Source of the DNA: Bacillus sp. B15-48
GTDB lineage: Bacteria; Bacillota; Bacilli; Bacillales; Cytobacillaceae
NCBI RefSeq assembly: GCF_016879755.1
Contig: NZ_WOFU01000002.1
Span: forward strand, 740,024-804,023
Length of the DNA: 64,000 nucleotides
Reading direction: 5' to 3'
In this document: positions 28,204 through 37,948 of the stretch, piece by piece
How the letters are laid out: the number at the start of each line of letters is the position of its first letter
Position numbering within the stretch: the first letter of the stretch is position 1
Position numbers and translations under genes: made by a program
The notes under the pieces: generated by a model
What the model was told of the DNA's origin: nothing
The model's database searches: none
Seen by the model: only the letters and a program-made list of their open reading frames with translations

Positions 28204-28306
28204 CTATTGTTCACACCTACCTCAATCCATTTTCAATAAGTTGATATTAAAAGAAAATCCCACTATTATTTTATAGAAATTTCCGTATGAAAGGAAATCA
28301 AAAGAA

Positions 28307-28331
28307 AAACTCCTCTTTACAGAGAAGTTAG
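28307..28331 (-). terminator. Terminator overlapping the end of yshB
   Basis: AACT-CTCT and AGAG-AGTT with a GTAA loop, followed by TTTTC on the minus strand; it overlaps the yshB stop and may be leaky into polX. Confidence 0.55.
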
Positions 28332-28861
28332 CTTGTTTCAAACCACCACTGTTTAATTTGCTCAGAAAAGATAGGGGTATGCTTGACGATACTATTGGCA
28401 AGAACTGAATCATTAAGAGAACCTTGAATCGTATCTATAGGCAATAATGCAGAAATGTATAAAATAAAAAACACAATTAAATAGGATTCCACAAAACCTA
28501 AAAACCCACCAGCCCATACATTTAAGCTTCTTATAATAGGTAAATTAGCAACAAAATCAAACATTGAGCCAATAATCTGGAGCAAAATCCTTACCGCAAA
28601 GAAAATCACGACAAAGGCAATGGCGCGATAATAAGCATCCTCTATATTAGGATTATCAAATACTAACTGAAGATTCCCCTCACCAAAGCTTGGATATGGG
28701 ACCCATAACCTCAAGTTAGGAGCAAGCTGATCAAAATAGAGGTAAGCAATAATAAAAGCAATAATCAAGCCGGTCATATGAATAACTTGAAGGATAAAAC
28801 CTCTTTTTAATCCGATAAAAAAGCCTATCAATAGCGCTAATAACACAAGTAAGTCTAACAT
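28328..28861 (-). CDS. yshB: CvpA family membrane protein YshB
   Basis: A 177-residue CvpA/colicin V production family protein with four membrane segments (about 4-22, 28-46, 73-98 and 115-140). Key stretches are MLDLLVLLALLIGFFIGLKR with the typical GLKRG turn and the SLNVWAGGFLGFVESYLIV segment. In some bacteria the family affects envelope integrity or purine/colicin export; the role in Bacillus is not settled. Eight bases separate it from zapA. Confidence 0.88.
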   Translation of the reverse strand: MLDLLVLLALLIGFFIGLKRGFILQVIHMTGLIIAFIIAYLYFDQLAPNLRLWVPYPSFGEGNLQLVFDNPNIEDAYYRAIAFVVIFFAVRILLQIIGSMFDFVANLPIIRSLNVWAGGFLGFVESYLIVFFILYISALLPIDTIQGSLNDSVLANSIVKHTPIFSEQIKQWWFETS

Positions 28862-28868
28862 GTTCGTT

Positions 28869-29132
28869 TCATTCCTTTAACCTTTGAATTTCTGCCTCAA
28901 GACGCTCAGCACGTTCTTTCTCCTTTAGATAGTCATTGACAGCATTGACCGCCGTCAAGACAGCCAACTTATTTATATCAAGGGAAGGATTCAACGAACG
29001 GATTTCTCGCATTTTATTATCAACCAGAGAGGCAACTAATCGGATTTGGTTTGTGCTTTCACTTCCAACTATCGTGTACTGCTGTCCATGTATAACCACA
29101 GATGTTCGATTTTTTTTTGTGTCTGACAACAT
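28869..29132 (-). CDS. zapA: Cell division protein ZapA
   Basis: FtsZ-ring-associated protein that promotes FtsZ bundling. The 87 residues show an N-terminal beta segment ([20 protein letters not shown]) and a C-terminal coiled coil with [20 protein letters not shown] that mediates tetramerisation. It heads the zapA-yshB-polX-mutS2-yshE run and is divergent from rnhC. Confidence 0.92.
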   Translation of the reverse strand: MLSDTKKNRTSVVIHGQQYTIVGSESTNQIRLVASLVDNKMREIRSLNPSLDINKLAVLTAVNAVNDYLKEKERAERLEAEIQRLKE

Positions 29133-29270
29133 TCATGCCTCCATTCACAAGAATCCTATTCTATACTATATCATGAAGGAAAAAAGCTGGAAAGATAAAA
29201 ACGAGCATTTTCAGTACTGATTTTGATATAATTCTATAATTATCGACAAAGAACGAAGGAGTGATTCAGA

Positions 29271-30200
29271 TTGGGAAATACTGTTTTAACCACTACTAAT
29301 AGGGAAATAGAAAAAATGAAGGCTCATTACAGCCGTTACTTAAGTGAAAAGATTCCACCAGGCGGTGTGTTCACAGCAAAAACACCTACGTGTTCCATAA
29401 CTGCGTATAAATCGGGAAAAGTGTTGTTTCAAGGGAGAGATGGTGAGGTAGAAGCAGCAAAGTGGGGAATCGCAAACAATTCAAATCCAACCGCAAAGAA
29501 AAAAACTGTATCCTCTCATTTACCGTCTGGGCTGAGTTCGATGTCTGTGATTGGATCAGATGAAGTCGGCACAGGAGATTTCTTTGGACCGATTACTGTC
29601 GTTGCCGCTTATGTAAAAAAAGAAAACCTCGAGCTTCTTAAAGAACTCGGCGTTCAAGATTCAAAAAATTTAAAAGATGACAAAATCATTGAAATCGCTA
29701 AACAGCTCGTAAAAGTTGTTCCATACAGCTTGTTAACTTTACATAATGAAAAGTACAATCAGATGCAATCTTCGGGGATGTCACAGGGGAAGTTGAAAGC
29801 GTTATTACATAACCAAGCAATCAATCATGTTCTTAATAAAATTGCTCCTGAAAAACCTGAGGCAATATTAATTGATCAGTTTGCGAAGGAAGAAGTCTAT
29901 TATTCGTATTTAAAAGGAAAGCAAACTGTGATTCGAGAAAGTGTTTATTTTAGTACAAAGGGTGAAAGCGTCCATTTAGCTGTTGCTGCAGCTTCGATGA
30001 TTGCCAGATATGCATTTGTCCAACATATGGACCAATTGAGTAAAAAAGCTGGATTTATTATACCAAAAGGAGCGGGTAGCCAGGTTGACGTTGCCGCAGC
30101 CAAACTGATTAAAAGCAAAGGAACAGAATGCCTTCCTCAGTTTGTCAAACTTCATTTTGCCAATACGGAAAAGGCAGAAAAGTTGGCCAAAAAGAAATAA
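29271..30200 (+). CDS. rnhC: Ribonuclease HIII
   Basis: Removes RNA from RNA-DNA hybrids, especially R-loops. The 309 residues have an N-terminal TBP-like substrate-binding domain (about 1-85) and an RNase H2-like catalytic domain beginning GSDEVGTGDFFGPI (about 97-110), with further acids in LGVQDSKNLKDDK, ILIDQF and the C-terminal region. Start is TTG with GAAGGAG nine bases upstream. It is one of the few plus-strand genes and is divergent from zapA. Confidence 0.95.
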   Translation: MGNTVLTTTNREIEKMKAHYSRYLSEKIPPGGVFTAKTPTCSITAYKSGKVLFQGRDGEVEAAKWGIANNSNPTAKKKTVSSHLPSGLSSMSVIGSDEVGTGDFFGPITVVAAYVKKENLELLKELGVQDSKNLKDDKIIEIAKQLVKVVPYSLLTLHNEKYNQMQSSGMSQGKLKALLHNQAINHVLNKIAPEKPEAILIDQFAKEEVYYSYLKGKQTVIRESVYFSTKGESVHLAVAAASMIARYAFVQHMDQLSKKAGFIIPKGAGSQVDVAAAKLIKSKGTECLPQFVKLHFANTEKAEKLAKKK

Positions 30201-30228
30201 TTGACTTTCAGATGAAACGCATAAGAAT

Positions 30229-30258
30229 AAAGAGGACAACGCCATCGTTGCCCTCTTT
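30229..30258. terminator. Bidirectional terminator between rnhC and pheT
   Basis: AAAGAGG-AACG and CGTT-CCTCTTT around CCAT, with T-rich tails in both directions, between convergent rnhC and pheT. Confidence 0.8.
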
Positions 30259-30263
30259 ACATA

Positions 30264-32678
30264 TTACCCTCTTAACACAGCTCCTGCTTTTTCCTCCACG
30301 GCTTTTAACACTTTTTCGTGAGTTTTCGCAATCTCTTCATCTGTAAGAGTTTTTTCAGGATCAAAGTATTTTAACGAGAACGCAATCGATTTTTTCCCTT
30401 CCTCCATTCGTTCTCCCTCGTATAGATCAAAAACATGTACTTCCTTTAAGAGCTTGCTGCCTTCCTCAATAATAATTGCTTTAAGGTCTGCAGCTGATTT
30501 ATTTTTATCAACAACAAGGGCAATATCCCTTGTAATTGACGGAAATCTTGGGATTGGTACATATTGAAGAAGTTCAGTCGAGACTTCTAACACAGCTCTT
30601 AAATTGACTTCGAACACATACGTTTCTTTTAAGTCTAGCTCTTTTTGAACAGTCGGATGCACTTGGCCTACAAAACCGATTATATCCCCATTCAGACTAA
30701 GCTCGGCTGTTCTCCCAGGATGCATTCCTTCTATTTCAGTAGCATGATAACCGACTTGATTGTCTAAGCCTAGTTTAGCAAATAAACCGTCAAGGATTCC
30801 TTTTACGACGTAAAAATCAACAGCCTTCTTCTCCCCCTGCCATTGATGGTTTTCCCACAGTCCAGTAACAGCAACAGCAAGATGTTCTTCCTCAACCGGT
30901 AAATCTGAATCGCTATTCTTTAAGAAGACTGCACCCGTTTCATAAACAGCTAAACTGTCGTTTTGTCTAGCAAGATTGTACTTCAGCACTTCTAATAACT
31001 GCGGAACGATGCTTAAACGCAGCAAGCTGCGATCCTCGCTCATTGGCATTGCTAGTTCAACTGGCTCATATTTTTCCAATGCATATTGAGTCGCTTTTTC
31101 TTTATTTGTTAAAGAATAGGTAATCGCTTGGTAAAGCCCTGCCCCTTCAAGAAAACGGTGGACAATCCGACGTTTTTGCTGATATCCAGTCAAATGCCCT
31201 GGTGTACTAGCTCCAACTGGCAATGTCATTGGAACATTATCATAGCCATAAAGTCGTGCAACTTCTTCAATTAGATCCTCTTCGATGGTAATGTCTCCAC
31301 GGCGAGTAGGTACAGTCACGGTAACTGTATCGTTATCAACGACCACTTCAAATTGAAGCTTAGCAAAAATCGCTATCACCTCATCCATCGTAAGTTCTGT
31401 ACCGATTACGCGGTTAATTTTTTCGAGCGTAACGGAAACGACAGCTGGCTCAACTTGAAGACTGTCAGCGGCCACCGTTCCATCTAGAACCTCGCCACCA
31501 GCATACTTCGCCATTAGTTCGGCTGCCCGCTCTGCCGCTGGTCGTACTCTTTTTGGATCGACTCCTTTTTCATAACGCGAACTCGCTTCACTTCGTAGGC
31601 CATGATCTTTTGAGGACTGACGAATCACCGGTCCGATAAAATAAGCAGACTCAAGTAACACTGTTGTTGTATCATCACTCACTTCAGAATTCGCTCCGCC
31701 CATAACTCCTGCTAATGCAACTGGCTCGCTGCCATTTGTGATTACAAGATGCTCATCTGTTAGTGTTCGTTTCGTGTCGTCAAGAGTAGTCATTTCTTCC
31801 CCTTGTTTTGCACGACGAACGAGAACCTCTTTTGAACCAAACCGATCGTAGTCAAACGCATGGAGAGGCTGACCGTACTCAAGTAAAATATAATTCGTAA
31901 TATCAACTACATTATTATGCGGTCGAATTCCAGACGCCATTAACCTAGCTTGCATCCAAAGCGGAGATGGGCCAATTTTTACATTTTTAATGACCTTCGC
32001 CACATAAAGTGGATTCGCTGCTTGATCTTCAACGATTACTTTAATATAATCTTCTGCTCGTTCTTGAGTTGCTGCCACTTTTGGTTCAGGCAATTTTACT
32101 TTCTCATCTAGGATTGCTGCGACTTCGTAACCTACTCCAATCATGCTCAAACAATCCGCCCGGTTTGGAGTCAACCCTAGTTCAAGTACTTCGTCATCTC
32201 TGCCAAGAAGAGCTAAAGCATCTTGACCAACTTCCGTATCTTCAGGAAAAACAAAAATCCCTTCGGAAAATTCCTTCGCTACTAGTTTCGCTTCGATTCC
32301 CAATTCCTGTAGCGAACAGATCATTCCGTGTGATTCTTCTCCGCGAAGCTTTGCTTTCTTAATTTTAAAATTCCCAGGTAATACCGCTCCTACTTTGGCA
32401 ACAGCGACTTTTTGACCCTTCGCAACATTTGGAGCCCCACAAATAATTTGGACCGGCTCACCTTCACCTATATCCACCAACGTTTTACTTAATTTCTCTG
32501 CATTTGGGTGTCTTTCACACTCAAGTACATGTCCGGTAACAACACCGCGGATTCCTTCATTTAACTTTTCAACACCTTCGACTTCGATCCCACTTTTCGT
32601 AATCTTCTCAGCCAATTCATCAGCTGAAACGTCAGCTATATCAACGTACTCCTGCAGCCATTTATATGATACAAGCAT
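30264..32678 (-). CDS. pheT: Phenylalanyl-tRNA synthetase beta subunit
   Basis: Pairs with PheS to charge tRNA-Phe; the beta chain does tRNA recognition and editing of Tyr-tRNA-Phe. The 804 residues show the N-terminal tRNA-binding OB fold (about 39-150), the B3/B4 editing domain (about 205-390, with [19 protein letters not shown]), B5 DNA-binding-like domain (about 405-475), catalytic-like core, and the C-terminal anticodon-binding domain (about 710-803, [17 protein letters not shown]). 18 bases after pheS, in one T-box-controlled operon. Confidence 0.97.
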   Translation of the reverse strand: MLVSYKWLQEYVDIADVSADELAEKITKSGIEVEGVEKLNEGIRGVVTGHVLECERHPNAEKLSKTLVDIGEGEPVQIICGAPNVAKGQKVAVAKVGAVLPGNFKIKKAKLRGEESHGMICSLQELGIEAKLVAKEFSEGIFVFPEDTEVGQDALALLGRDDEVLELGLTPNRADCLSMIGVGYEVAAILDEKVKLPEPKVAATQERAEDYIKVIVEDQAANPLYVAKVIKNVKIGPSPLWMQARLMASGIRPHNNVVDITNYILLEYGQPLHAFDYDRFGSKEVLVRRAKQGEEMTTLDDTKRTLTDEHLVITNGSEPVALAGVMGGANSEVSDDTTTVLLESAYFIGPVIRQSSKDHGLRSEASSRYEKGVDPKRVRPAAERAAELMAKYAGGEVLDGTVAADSLQVEPAVVSVTLEKINRVIGTELTMDEVIAIFAKLQFEVVVDNDTVTVTVPTRRGDITIEEDLIEEVARLYGYDNVPMTLPVGASTPGHLTGYQQKRRIVHRFLEGAGLYQAITYSLTNKEKATQYALEKYEPVELAMPMSEDRSLLRLSIVPQLLEVLKYNLARQNDSLAVYETGAVFLKNSDSDLPVEEEHLAVAVTGLWENHQWQGEKKAVDFYVVKGILDGLFAKLGLDNQVGYHATEIEGMHPGRTAELSLNGDIIGFVGQVHPTVQKELDLKETYVFEVNLRAVLEVSTELLQYVPIPRFPSITRDIALVVDKNKSAADLKAIIIEEGSKLLKEVHVFDLYEGERMEEGKKSIAFSLKYFDPEKTLTDEEIAKTHEKVLKAVEEKAGAVLRG

Positions 32679-32696
32679 GTTTATTCCTCCTAATCC

Positions 32697-33734
32697 CTAT
32701 TCAGTTACCGAAAATTGCTTTAAGAAACGAATATCATTTGTATAGAAATGACGAATATCATCAACCCCGTATTTTAGCATTGCAATACGTTCAGGTCCCA
32801 TTCCGAAAGCAAATCCTGTATATTTTTTCGAATCGTATCCGGCCATTTCCAGTACATTCGGATGGACCATTCCTGCACCAAGTATTTCAATCCACCCTGT
32901 TCCTTTACATGTACTGCAGCCATGTCCGCCACACATTTTACAAGAAATATCCATTTCAACTGATGGCTCAGTGAAAGGGAAAAAGCTAGGACGAAGACGG
33001 ATTTCTCTATCGTCCCCAAACATTTTCTTTGCAAATCCGTCTAAAGTTCCTTTTAAATCACTAAGGCGGATGTTTTCATCGATAACAAGTCCCTCAATTT
33101 GAGTGAACTGGTGTGAGTGAGTCGCATCATCATTATCACGGCGATATACTTTTCCTGGGCAAATAATTTTCACGGGACCTTTGCCTTTGCGCGCTTCCAT
33201 CGTTCTTGCTTGAACGGGAGAAGTATGTGTGCGAAGCAAGATTTCCTCAGTAATGTAGAATGAGTCCTGCATATCGCGCGCCGGATGCCCCTTTGGCAGG
33301 TTCAACGCTTCAAAGTTGTAATAATCCTTCTCCACTTCCGGGCCCTCAGCAACGGTATAACCCATACCAATAAATAAATCCTCAATTTCCTCAATGATTC
33401 TAGTTAGAGGATGATGATTTCCTTCTTTTACAGGTCTTCCTGGCAAGGTGACATCGATTTTTTCCGCGGCAAGCTTTTTCTCAACAGCCGCTTTTTCGAG
33501 CTGAATTTGCTTTTCTTCAATGGAACCAGTAATTATATCCCGAACTTCATTCGCAAGGGCTCCCATCTTTGGACGTTCCTCTGCAGACAATTTCCCCATT
33601 CCCTTAAGAACCTCTGTAATCGGCCCCTTTTTTCCAAGATAAGCTACGCGAATGTCATTCAGTTCTTTTAAGTCCGCAGCTTGTGCCACTTTTTCAAGGG
33701 CCTCAGCTTGCAGTTCTCTTAATCTTTCCTGCAT
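32697..33734 (-). CDS. pheS: Phenylalanyl-tRNA synthetase alpha subunit
   Basis: Catalytic subunit. The 345 residues begin with a coiled coil that contacts tRNA (1-85), then the class II core: motif 1 in [19 protein letters not shown], motif 2 around [20 protein letters not shown], and motif 3 in [17 protein letters not shown]. The Gly/Ala-type specificity pocket FAFGMG is intact. A Phe T-box leader precedes it. Confidence 0.97.
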   Translation of the reverse strand: MQERLRELQAEALEKVAQAADLKELNDIRVAYLGKKGPITEVLKGMGKLSAEERPKMGALANEVRDIITGSIEEKQIQLEKAAVEKKLAAEKIDVTLPGRPVKEGNHHPLTRIIEEIEDLFIGMGYTVAEGPEVEKDYYNFEALNLPKGHPARDMQDSFYITEEILLRTHTSPVQARTMEARKGKGPVKIICPGKVYRRDNDDATHSHQFTQIEGLVIDENIRLSDLKGTLDGFAKKMFGDDREIRLRPSFFPFTEPSVEMDISCKMCGGHGCSTCKGTGWIEILGAGMVHPNVLEMAGYDSKKYTGFAFGMGPERIAMLKYGVDDIRHFYTNDIRFLKQFSVTE

Positions 33735-33763
33735 TTAATGATCCTCCTTCAATTTTAGACAAA

Positions 33764-34047
33764 ATAAAAAGACTCCATCCCATGTAAAGGGACGAAGTCT
33801 GGTTTCGCGGTACCACCCTTTTTAACAGGCAATACAAATATGTATGGTCTGTTCGCTTCATTCGGATAACGGCATATGCCGGTGCATCTTTACATTTCAC
33901 GATGAAAATGGTCCCGATGCCAGCTCAGGAGGTGAATTCACTAACCGCTTCCATAAAAATGCTTTCAGTCTAAAGGCATTTTCTCCCTGGATGGCTTTGG
34001 CCAGCTACTCTTCTCCATCATTGCTTTTTAAGTCATTTTTGCTGTTT
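33764..34047 (-). promoter_or_regulatory. T-box leader (Phe) of pheST
   Basis: Minus strand T-box AGGGTGGTACCGCGA (33804-33818), then a terminator (33766-33800) with AGACTTCGTCCC pairing to GGGATGGAGTCT and a TTTTTATTTT tail. The specifier region reads GAA-TTC-ACCTCC, so the codon is TTC (33934-33936), matching tRNA-Phe. It fills the 33735-34096 gap. Confidence 0.93.
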
Positions 34048-34076
34048 ATTATAGTATATTCTTGCTTTGACCGCAA
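34048..34076 (-). promoter_or_regulatory. Promoter of pheST
   Basis: Minus strand TTGCGG (34071-34076), 17-base spacer, TATAAT (34048-34053), directly upstream of the T-box leader. Confidence 0.7.
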
Positions 34077-34096
34077 ACTATTTTCCGAAAAAAACT

Positions 34097-34852
34097 TTAA
34101 TTTGTTGATTTTAAATAATAGAGTAAAATTCCCGCCGCAACTGCAACATTCAAAGATTCACTCTTTCCATAAATAGGAATATAAAGGTTTTTCTTCGTCT
34201 TATCAAGCAGTTCTGGATTTACCCCGCTCCCCTCATTGCCGACAATCAGCGCAAAAGATTCCTCTTGTTCAACTTCATGGTAGGAAATTGCATTCTCAAG
34301 TGCGGTTCCATAAACGGAAATCCCTCGATCTAATAAGGAATCTAACCAGTTATGAAGATCTGCACTTATCACTGGAAGATGAAAATGACTTCCCTGTGCA
34401 GCTCGTAGCACTTTTGGGTTATAAATGTCGACACTTCCTTTTCCAACAATCACAGCATCAATTCCCGCTGCATCAGCCGTTCGAATCATCGTTCCAATGT
34501 TTCCTGGGTCTTGAACAGAATCAATCAATAAAAAAGTTTTCCCATTTGAGCTTGGAATTGGTTGTTGAGCACACACAGCATAAATCCCCTGTGTTGTCTC
34601 TGTATCTGCAAGCGAGCGTGCAATCTCCTCTGTAACCATGACAACTGGTGTAGAGCCATAATTAAAGCTTGAAGGCAGTTCGACTTTTTCACTTATTATA
34701 ATTGTCTCAATGTCCGCATTATTTTTTAATGCTTCTTCAACGAGATGAAACCCTTCAATAAGAAATGTTTTCGTCTTGTCCCTTTCTTTCCTCGTTAATA
34801 ATTTTTTCCACTGCTTTACTTGAGGATTTATGGTTGAATGGATGTATTTCAA
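34097..34852 (-). CDS. ysgA: TrmH/SpoU-family RNA 2'-O-methyltransferase
   Basis: SPOUT methyltransferase likely to modify rRNA or tRNA ribose. The 251 residues have an N-terminal substrate-binding domain (about 5-90, [20 protein letters not shown]), and the knotted SPOUT domain with motif 1 [16 protein letters not shown], motif 2 [12 protein letters not shown] and motif 3 [19 protein letters not shown]. The TTG at 34850-34852 is preferred because AAAGGGGTG lies eight bases upstream. It is divergent from sspI, as in B. subtilis. The target nucleotide is not known. Confidence 0.9.
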   Translation of the reverse strand: MKYIHSTINPQVKQWKKLLTRKERDKTKTFLIEGFHLVEEALKNNADIETIIISEKVELPSSFNYGSTPVVMVTEEIARSLADTETTQGIYAVCAQQPIPSSNGKTFLLIDSVQDPGNIGTMIRTADAAGIDAVIVGKGSVDIYNPKVLRAAQGSHFHLPVISADLHNWLDSLLDRGISVYGTALENAISYHEVEQEESFALIVGNEGSGVNPELLDKTKKNLYIPIYGKSESLNVAVAAGILLYYLKSTN

Positions 34853-34902
34853 ACTGAACACCCCTTTTTCTTTCAATTTTTCTATTATAACGTAAATCTT
34901 TT

Positions 34903-34931
34903 ACATAATAAAACCAAATTTGTTCATCCTA
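34903..34931 (+). promoter_or_regulatory. Candidate SigG promoter of sspI
   Basis: ACATA (34903-34907), 17-base spacer, CATCCTA (34925-34931), matching forespore SigG -35 and CATNNTA -10 patterns. SspI is a SigG-dependent forespore protein in B. subtilis. Confidence 0.55.
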
Positions 34932-34966
34932 TGTATAGATTAAGGAATGGAAAGGAGCATTTATTC

Positions 34967-35176
34967 ATGAATTTAAATTTACGTCATGCAATTATTGAAA
35001 ATGTTTCTGGCAATACGCAAGATGAACTTAAAGGTACAATTGTTGATGCCATTCAAAACGGAGAAGAAAAGATGTTACCTGGCCTCGGAGTTTTATTTGA
35101 AGTCATATGGCAAAACGCTTCTCCGCAGGATCAGCAAAATATGCTGAACATGCTTGAAGATGGATTAAAGAGATAA
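34967..35176 (+). CDS. sspI: Small acid-soluble spore protein SspI
   Basis: Minor SASP packed in the spore core. The 69 residues [20 protein letters not shown]...to LEDGLKR match the SspI family in length and motif ([21 protein letters not shown]). AAAGGAG lies eight bases upstream of the ATG. A SigG-type promoter and a strong downstream terminator make it a one-gene unit, as in B. subtilis. Confidence 0.96.
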   Translation: MNLNLRHAIIENVSGNTQDELKGTIVDAIQNGEEKMLPGLGVLFEVIWQNASPQDQQNMLNMLEDGLKR

Positions 35177-35182
35177 AAGGTT

Positions 35183-35220
35183 TCTCCCCCTAGTAGTTGT
35201 TCATCACTAGGGGATTTTTA
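35183..35220 (+). terminator. Terminator after sspI
   Basis: CCCCTAG and CTAGGGG form a stem around TAGTTGTTCATCA, followed by ATTTTTATTTT. Confidence 0.85.
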
Positions 35221-35257
35221 TTTTGGTATTATTGTGTTTCCAATTTATGTCTCTTAG

Positions 35258-35383
35258 AGAGTAATTCGGTTAAATCGGGGAATAAATCAGTTGAACTGGA
35301 GAGTAAATCATGTTTTTTGAAGAGAAAATAAGTAAATTCATAGAGTAAACAGCCTAAACTGTAGAATAGAACTGCTCAAGCTA
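35258..35383. repeat. Six-unit degenerate 21-bp tandem repeat
   Basis: Units start at 35258, 35279, 35300, 35321, 35342 and 35363. Each opens with AGAGTAAA-like sequence (AGAGTAATTC, GGAATAAATC, AGAGTAAATC, AGAGAAAATA, AGAGTAAACA, AGAATAGAAC) and most continue GTT-AAC, a small dyad. The period is exactly 21 with no indels. It lies between the sspI and ysdC terminators and is not obviously translated. Confidence 0.75.
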
Positions 35384-35405
35384 AAACTCTCCTCCATAAT
35401 CAATC

Positions 35406-35434
35406 AAAAAGGAACCTAAAATTAGGCTCCTTTT
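35406..35434 (-). terminator. Terminator after ysdC
   Basis: Minus strand AAAAGGAGCCTAA and TTAGGTTCCTTTT, T-run included. It follows the ysdC stop. Confidence 0.8.
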
Positions 35435-35438
35435 CGTC

Positions 35439-36518
35439 TTAGTCAAACGTAATTTTATTAACCGCTTCTTGATCTAGCCGTTTAATTACTTCAACAATCA
35501 ATTTTACTGCGTTTTCGTAGTCGTCACGATGCAAAATCGCCGCATGTGAATGAATATAACGTGTTGCAATTGTGATTGATAGTGACGGGACTCCCCTATG
35601 TGTCGTATGGATGGCACCAGAATCTGTCCCACCACCAGCCATAGAATCAAATTGGTATGGGATATTCAATTCATCCGCTACATTTGTGACAAATTCACGT
35701 AAACCTTTATGTGAAACCATGCTTGCATCATATAGGATGATTTGCGGACCATCCCCCAATTTGCTTAACGCTTCCTTTTCTGTAATCCCTGGCGTGTCTC
35801 CTGCAATGCCAACGTCAACACCAAAAGCAATGTCAGGCTGAATCGCCTGGGCAGATGTACGCGCACCACGAAGGCCAACTTCCTCTTGAATGGTTCCTAC
35901 ACCATAAACAATATTTTCGTGTTTCTCATTCTTTAACTGTTTCATCACATCAATTGCAATCGCACAGCCAATTCGGTTATCCCATGCTTTAGCAAGCAGC
36001 ATTTTTTCATTGTTCATGACTGTGAATTCAAAATATGGAACAACCATATCCCCTGGTTTTACTCCCCAATCTTCCGCTTCCTCACGGCTTGATGCACCAA
36101 TATCAATGAACATATCTTTTATTTCAACTGGTTTTTTTCTCGCTTCAGGGGTCAGTATATGCGGTGGTTTTGAACCAATTACACCAGTTACATCACCTTT
36201 ACTTGTCACAATCGTCACTCGTTGTGCTAGCATTACTTGTGACCACCAGCCACCGACCGTTTGAAAACGAATAAAACCCTTATCATCAATTCGTGTGACC
36301 ATGAAGCCAACTTCGTCTAAATGACCAGCGACCATGACTTTCGGACCATTGTTCCCTTTTTTCGCAATTAAACTACCTAAACCATCTACAGATAACTCAT
36401 CTGCATAAGGCGCTATGTACTTGCTCATGCATTCGCGAACCTCTCGCTCATTTCCAGGGATGCCTCTGGCATCAGTTAATTCTTTAAGCATCGTTAAGGT
36501 TTCATCTAATTTTGTCAT
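35439..36518 (-). CDS. ysdC: M42 family metallopeptidase
   Basis: Dinuclear-zinc aminopeptidase of the glutamyl aminopeptidase/PepA-TET type, cytoplasmic. The 359 residues carry metal and catalytic motifs in order: [11 protein letters not shown] (about 62-72), [40 protein letters not shown] and the C-terminal [15 protein letters not shown] with the final His ligand. A PDZ-like dimerisation insert (about 75-175) is present. It corresponds to B. subtilis ysdC. Substrate preference cannot be read from sequence. Confidence 0.93.
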   Translation of the reverse strand: MTKLDETLTMLKELTDARGIPGNEREVRECMSKYIAPYADELSVDGLGSLIAKKGNNGPKVMVAGHLDEVGFMVTRIDDKGFIRFQTVGGWWSQVMLAQRVTIVTSKGDVTGVIGSKPPHILTPEARKKPVEIKDMFIDIGASSREEAEDWGVKPGDMVVPYFEFTVMNNEKMLLAKAWDNRIGCAIAIDVMKQLKNEKHENIVYGVGTIQEEVGLRGARTSAQAIQPDIAFGVDVGIAGDTPGITEKEALSKLGDGPQIILYDASMVSHKGLREFVTNVADELNIPYQFDSMAGGGTDSGAIHTTHRGVPSLSITIATRYIHSHAAILHRDDYENAVKLIVEVIKRLDQEAVNKITFD

Positions 36519-36591
36519 ATATTTCGACTCCCTTAATATGTAATATAGACTTTATTATACAGAAACGAATAAACAAAGTACAAAAGGGCTA

Positions 36592-37077
36592 TCAATACCC
36601 TTTCTCCTGCCGATCAAAGTTAACCTCATTTTTCTCCATATACGCTTTTTCAATTTCACTGCTTGATAACCCAAGTAGTGATGCTAGTGCTAAATAGGTT
36701 TGAAACATCACTCTGTAATCAGTTTCTGACCTTGAATGACGAAAACGAGATATTGCTTCATAAACCTCTAAAAACTGTTCAGAGGCTGTACACTCAGGAA
36801 TTTCCACTTCCGTTTGTCTATACATAAATCCAACTTCATTTCCTATTGATAATATAAAATGAATTCCATCAACAAATTCCTCTAAAATGATTTTTTTTTC
36901 GGATGGCGCTTTTAAACTCCAAAATTTAAAACATCTTGTTTCATTGGCAAGTTCCCCGAGCTCGACTAACAAGGCAAGTAATTTACGATCAAATAAATCT
37001 TCTTCTTGTAAATCATGCTTTTCTTCAATATGAGCATCCAAATTCGACTGCATTGTATATAATTTTTGAAAATCCAT
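36592..37077 (-). CDS. Dimeric all-alpha dUTPase-like protein (dUTPase_2)
   Basis: A 161-residue protein of the MazG-like all-alpha NTP pyrophosphatase superfamily, dimeric dUTPase type. Conserved motifs: an ELGELANETRCFKFW helix with the first metal acidic residues (about 55-69), followed by EEFVDGIHFILSIGNEVGF with the second ExxD set (about 85-103). It should convert dUTP (perhaps dUDP) to dUMP. It lies between ysdC and ysdB; I do not recall it at this place in B. subtilis, so it may be an addition. Confidence 0.8.
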   Translation of the reverse strand: MDFQKLYTMQSNLDAHIEEKHDLQEEDLFDRKLLALLVELGELANETRCFKFWSLKAPSEKKIILEEFVDGIHFILSIGNEVGFMYRQTEVEIPECTASEQFLEVYEAISRFRHSRSETDYRVMFQTYLALASLLGLSSSEIEKAYMEKNEVNFDRQEKGY

Positions 37078-37127
37078 TCCTATTCCTCCTCTTCATTTAA
37101 AAATTATATCGGAATTTTCCACTGAAA

Positions 37128-37154
37128 TGAAACTATTCATTAGGCAGACACGTA
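37128..37154 (+). promoter_or_regulatory. Candidate SigW promoter of ysdB
   Basis: TGAAAC (37128-37133), 17-base spacer, CGTA (37151-37154), matching the extracytoplasmic SigW consensus TGAAAC-N16/17-CGTA. ysdB is in the SigW regulon of B. subtilis. Confidence 0.65.
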
Positions 37155-37186
37155 AATAAGAAAAAGAGTAGTGGAGGAGACGCATT

Positions 37187-37582
37187 ATGCAATTAATCTT
37201 TCGGCTTTTTCTATTCGCTGCGATTATTTTCATTCTATATCGAATGGTGAAATATTTAGTCAACCCTAAAAGAAAGTTAGAAATCGCCCATGACCAAAAG
37301 CGTTTCTATTTATTAGATGACCCTGAAAATGTTCGAAAAAACTTTCTCCTAACATATAAAGGTGTAATGTTTGAAGGAGAAAAATATTTAGGGACGACAG
37401 AATACGCATTCGAGGTTGTTTCTATTTTTATTTGGGCAAAAAATACAGCCGCACTAAAAGGCTTATCTTATGAAGATTTTATTTTTATTGAAGACCAAAT
37501 TCATGAAACATATCCTGGTGCCAAAATAAGTTGGAAGAGCCCAGTAAAAGAGTTTATGGAAAAAAAACCAGATTTTGAGTAA
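37187..37582 (+). CDS. ysdB: YsdB, SigW-regulated membrane-associated protein
   Basis: A 131-residue protein of unknown biochemical role. It has an N-terminal membrane segment (about 3-25, LIFRLFLFAAIIFILYRMV) and a soluble, mixed-charge remainder with conserved DPENVRKNFLLTYKGVMFEG and YEDFIFIEDQIHETYPGA. RBS GGAGGAG lies eight bases upstream. Plus-strand gene flanked by minus-strand genes, with a SigW-type promoter, suggesting a role in envelope stress. Confidence 0.85.
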   Translation: MQLIFRLFLFAAIIFILYRMVKYLVNPKRKLEIAHDQKRFYLLDDPENVRKNFLLTYKGVMFEGEKYLGTTEYAFEVVSIFIWAKNTAALKGLSYEDFIFIEDQIHETYPGAKISWKSPVKEFMEKKPDFE

Positions 37583-37588
37583 ATCTTA

Positions 37589-37625
37589 AAAAAGCCAGCT
37601 AAATTAAACCTAGCTGGCTTTTTAA
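37589..37625. terminator. Bidirectional terminator between ysdB and ysdA
   Basis: AGCCAGCT and AGCTGGCT, 8-bp stem with an AAATTAAACCT loop and A/T-runs on both sides. Confidence 0.85.
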
Positions 37626-37894
37626 AAACTAAACAAAACAATCATGCTCAGCTGTAGGATCGTTAAAATCGGTAAACCGAGTTTAAACTGAAGATGCTTC
37701 GTTTTATGCCTGTATCGGTTCATACCGATGGTCATCCCCAATGCACCACCTAAGATTGCGATTAACCATAACCTTTTTTCACTCACTCGATACTCTTTCT
37801 GCTTTGCCCGTTGTTTATCAACCTTCATTAGAAAATATCCAAATACGTTCATAATAAGCAAACCGATAAGAAAGATTTGTTCCGTACTCATCAA
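37622..37894 (-). CDS. ysdA: YsdA, DUF1294 membrane protein
   Basis: A 90-residue protein with three hydrophobic segments (about 5-22, 40-60, 68-88). The DUF1294 core shows MKVDKQRAKQKEYRVSEKRLW followed by AILGGALGMTIGM, the usual hallmark. Function is unknown. It lies 54 bases beyond the rplT terminator, as in B. subtilis. Confidence 0.85.
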   Translation of the reverse strand: MMSTEQIFLIGLLIMNVFGYFLMKVDKQRAKQKEYRVSEKRLWLIAILGGALGMTIGMNRYRHKTKHLQFKLGLPILTILQLSMIVLFSF

Positions 37895-37913
37895 AATCCT
37901 CCATTTAGAAATA

Positions 37914-37944
37914 AAACGGCCATTCCCGAAGAGAATGGCCGTTT
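37914..37944 (-). terminator. Terminator of the infC-rpmI-rplT operon
   Basis: AAACGGCCATTC and GAATGGCCGTTT, 12-bp stem with a short TCTTCGG-type loop and a TTTATTTC tail. Confidence 0.9.
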
Positions 37945-37948
37945 AAAC

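Noticed and set aside
34838-34966. N-terminal extension of sspI
   Set aside because: The longer frame covers the ysgA start region; the ATG at 34967 has a proper RBS, fits the SspI family length and is preceded by a SigG-like promoter.
35258-35383. CRISPR array
   Set aside because: The 21-base units are contiguous and degenerate, with no unique spacers between repeats.
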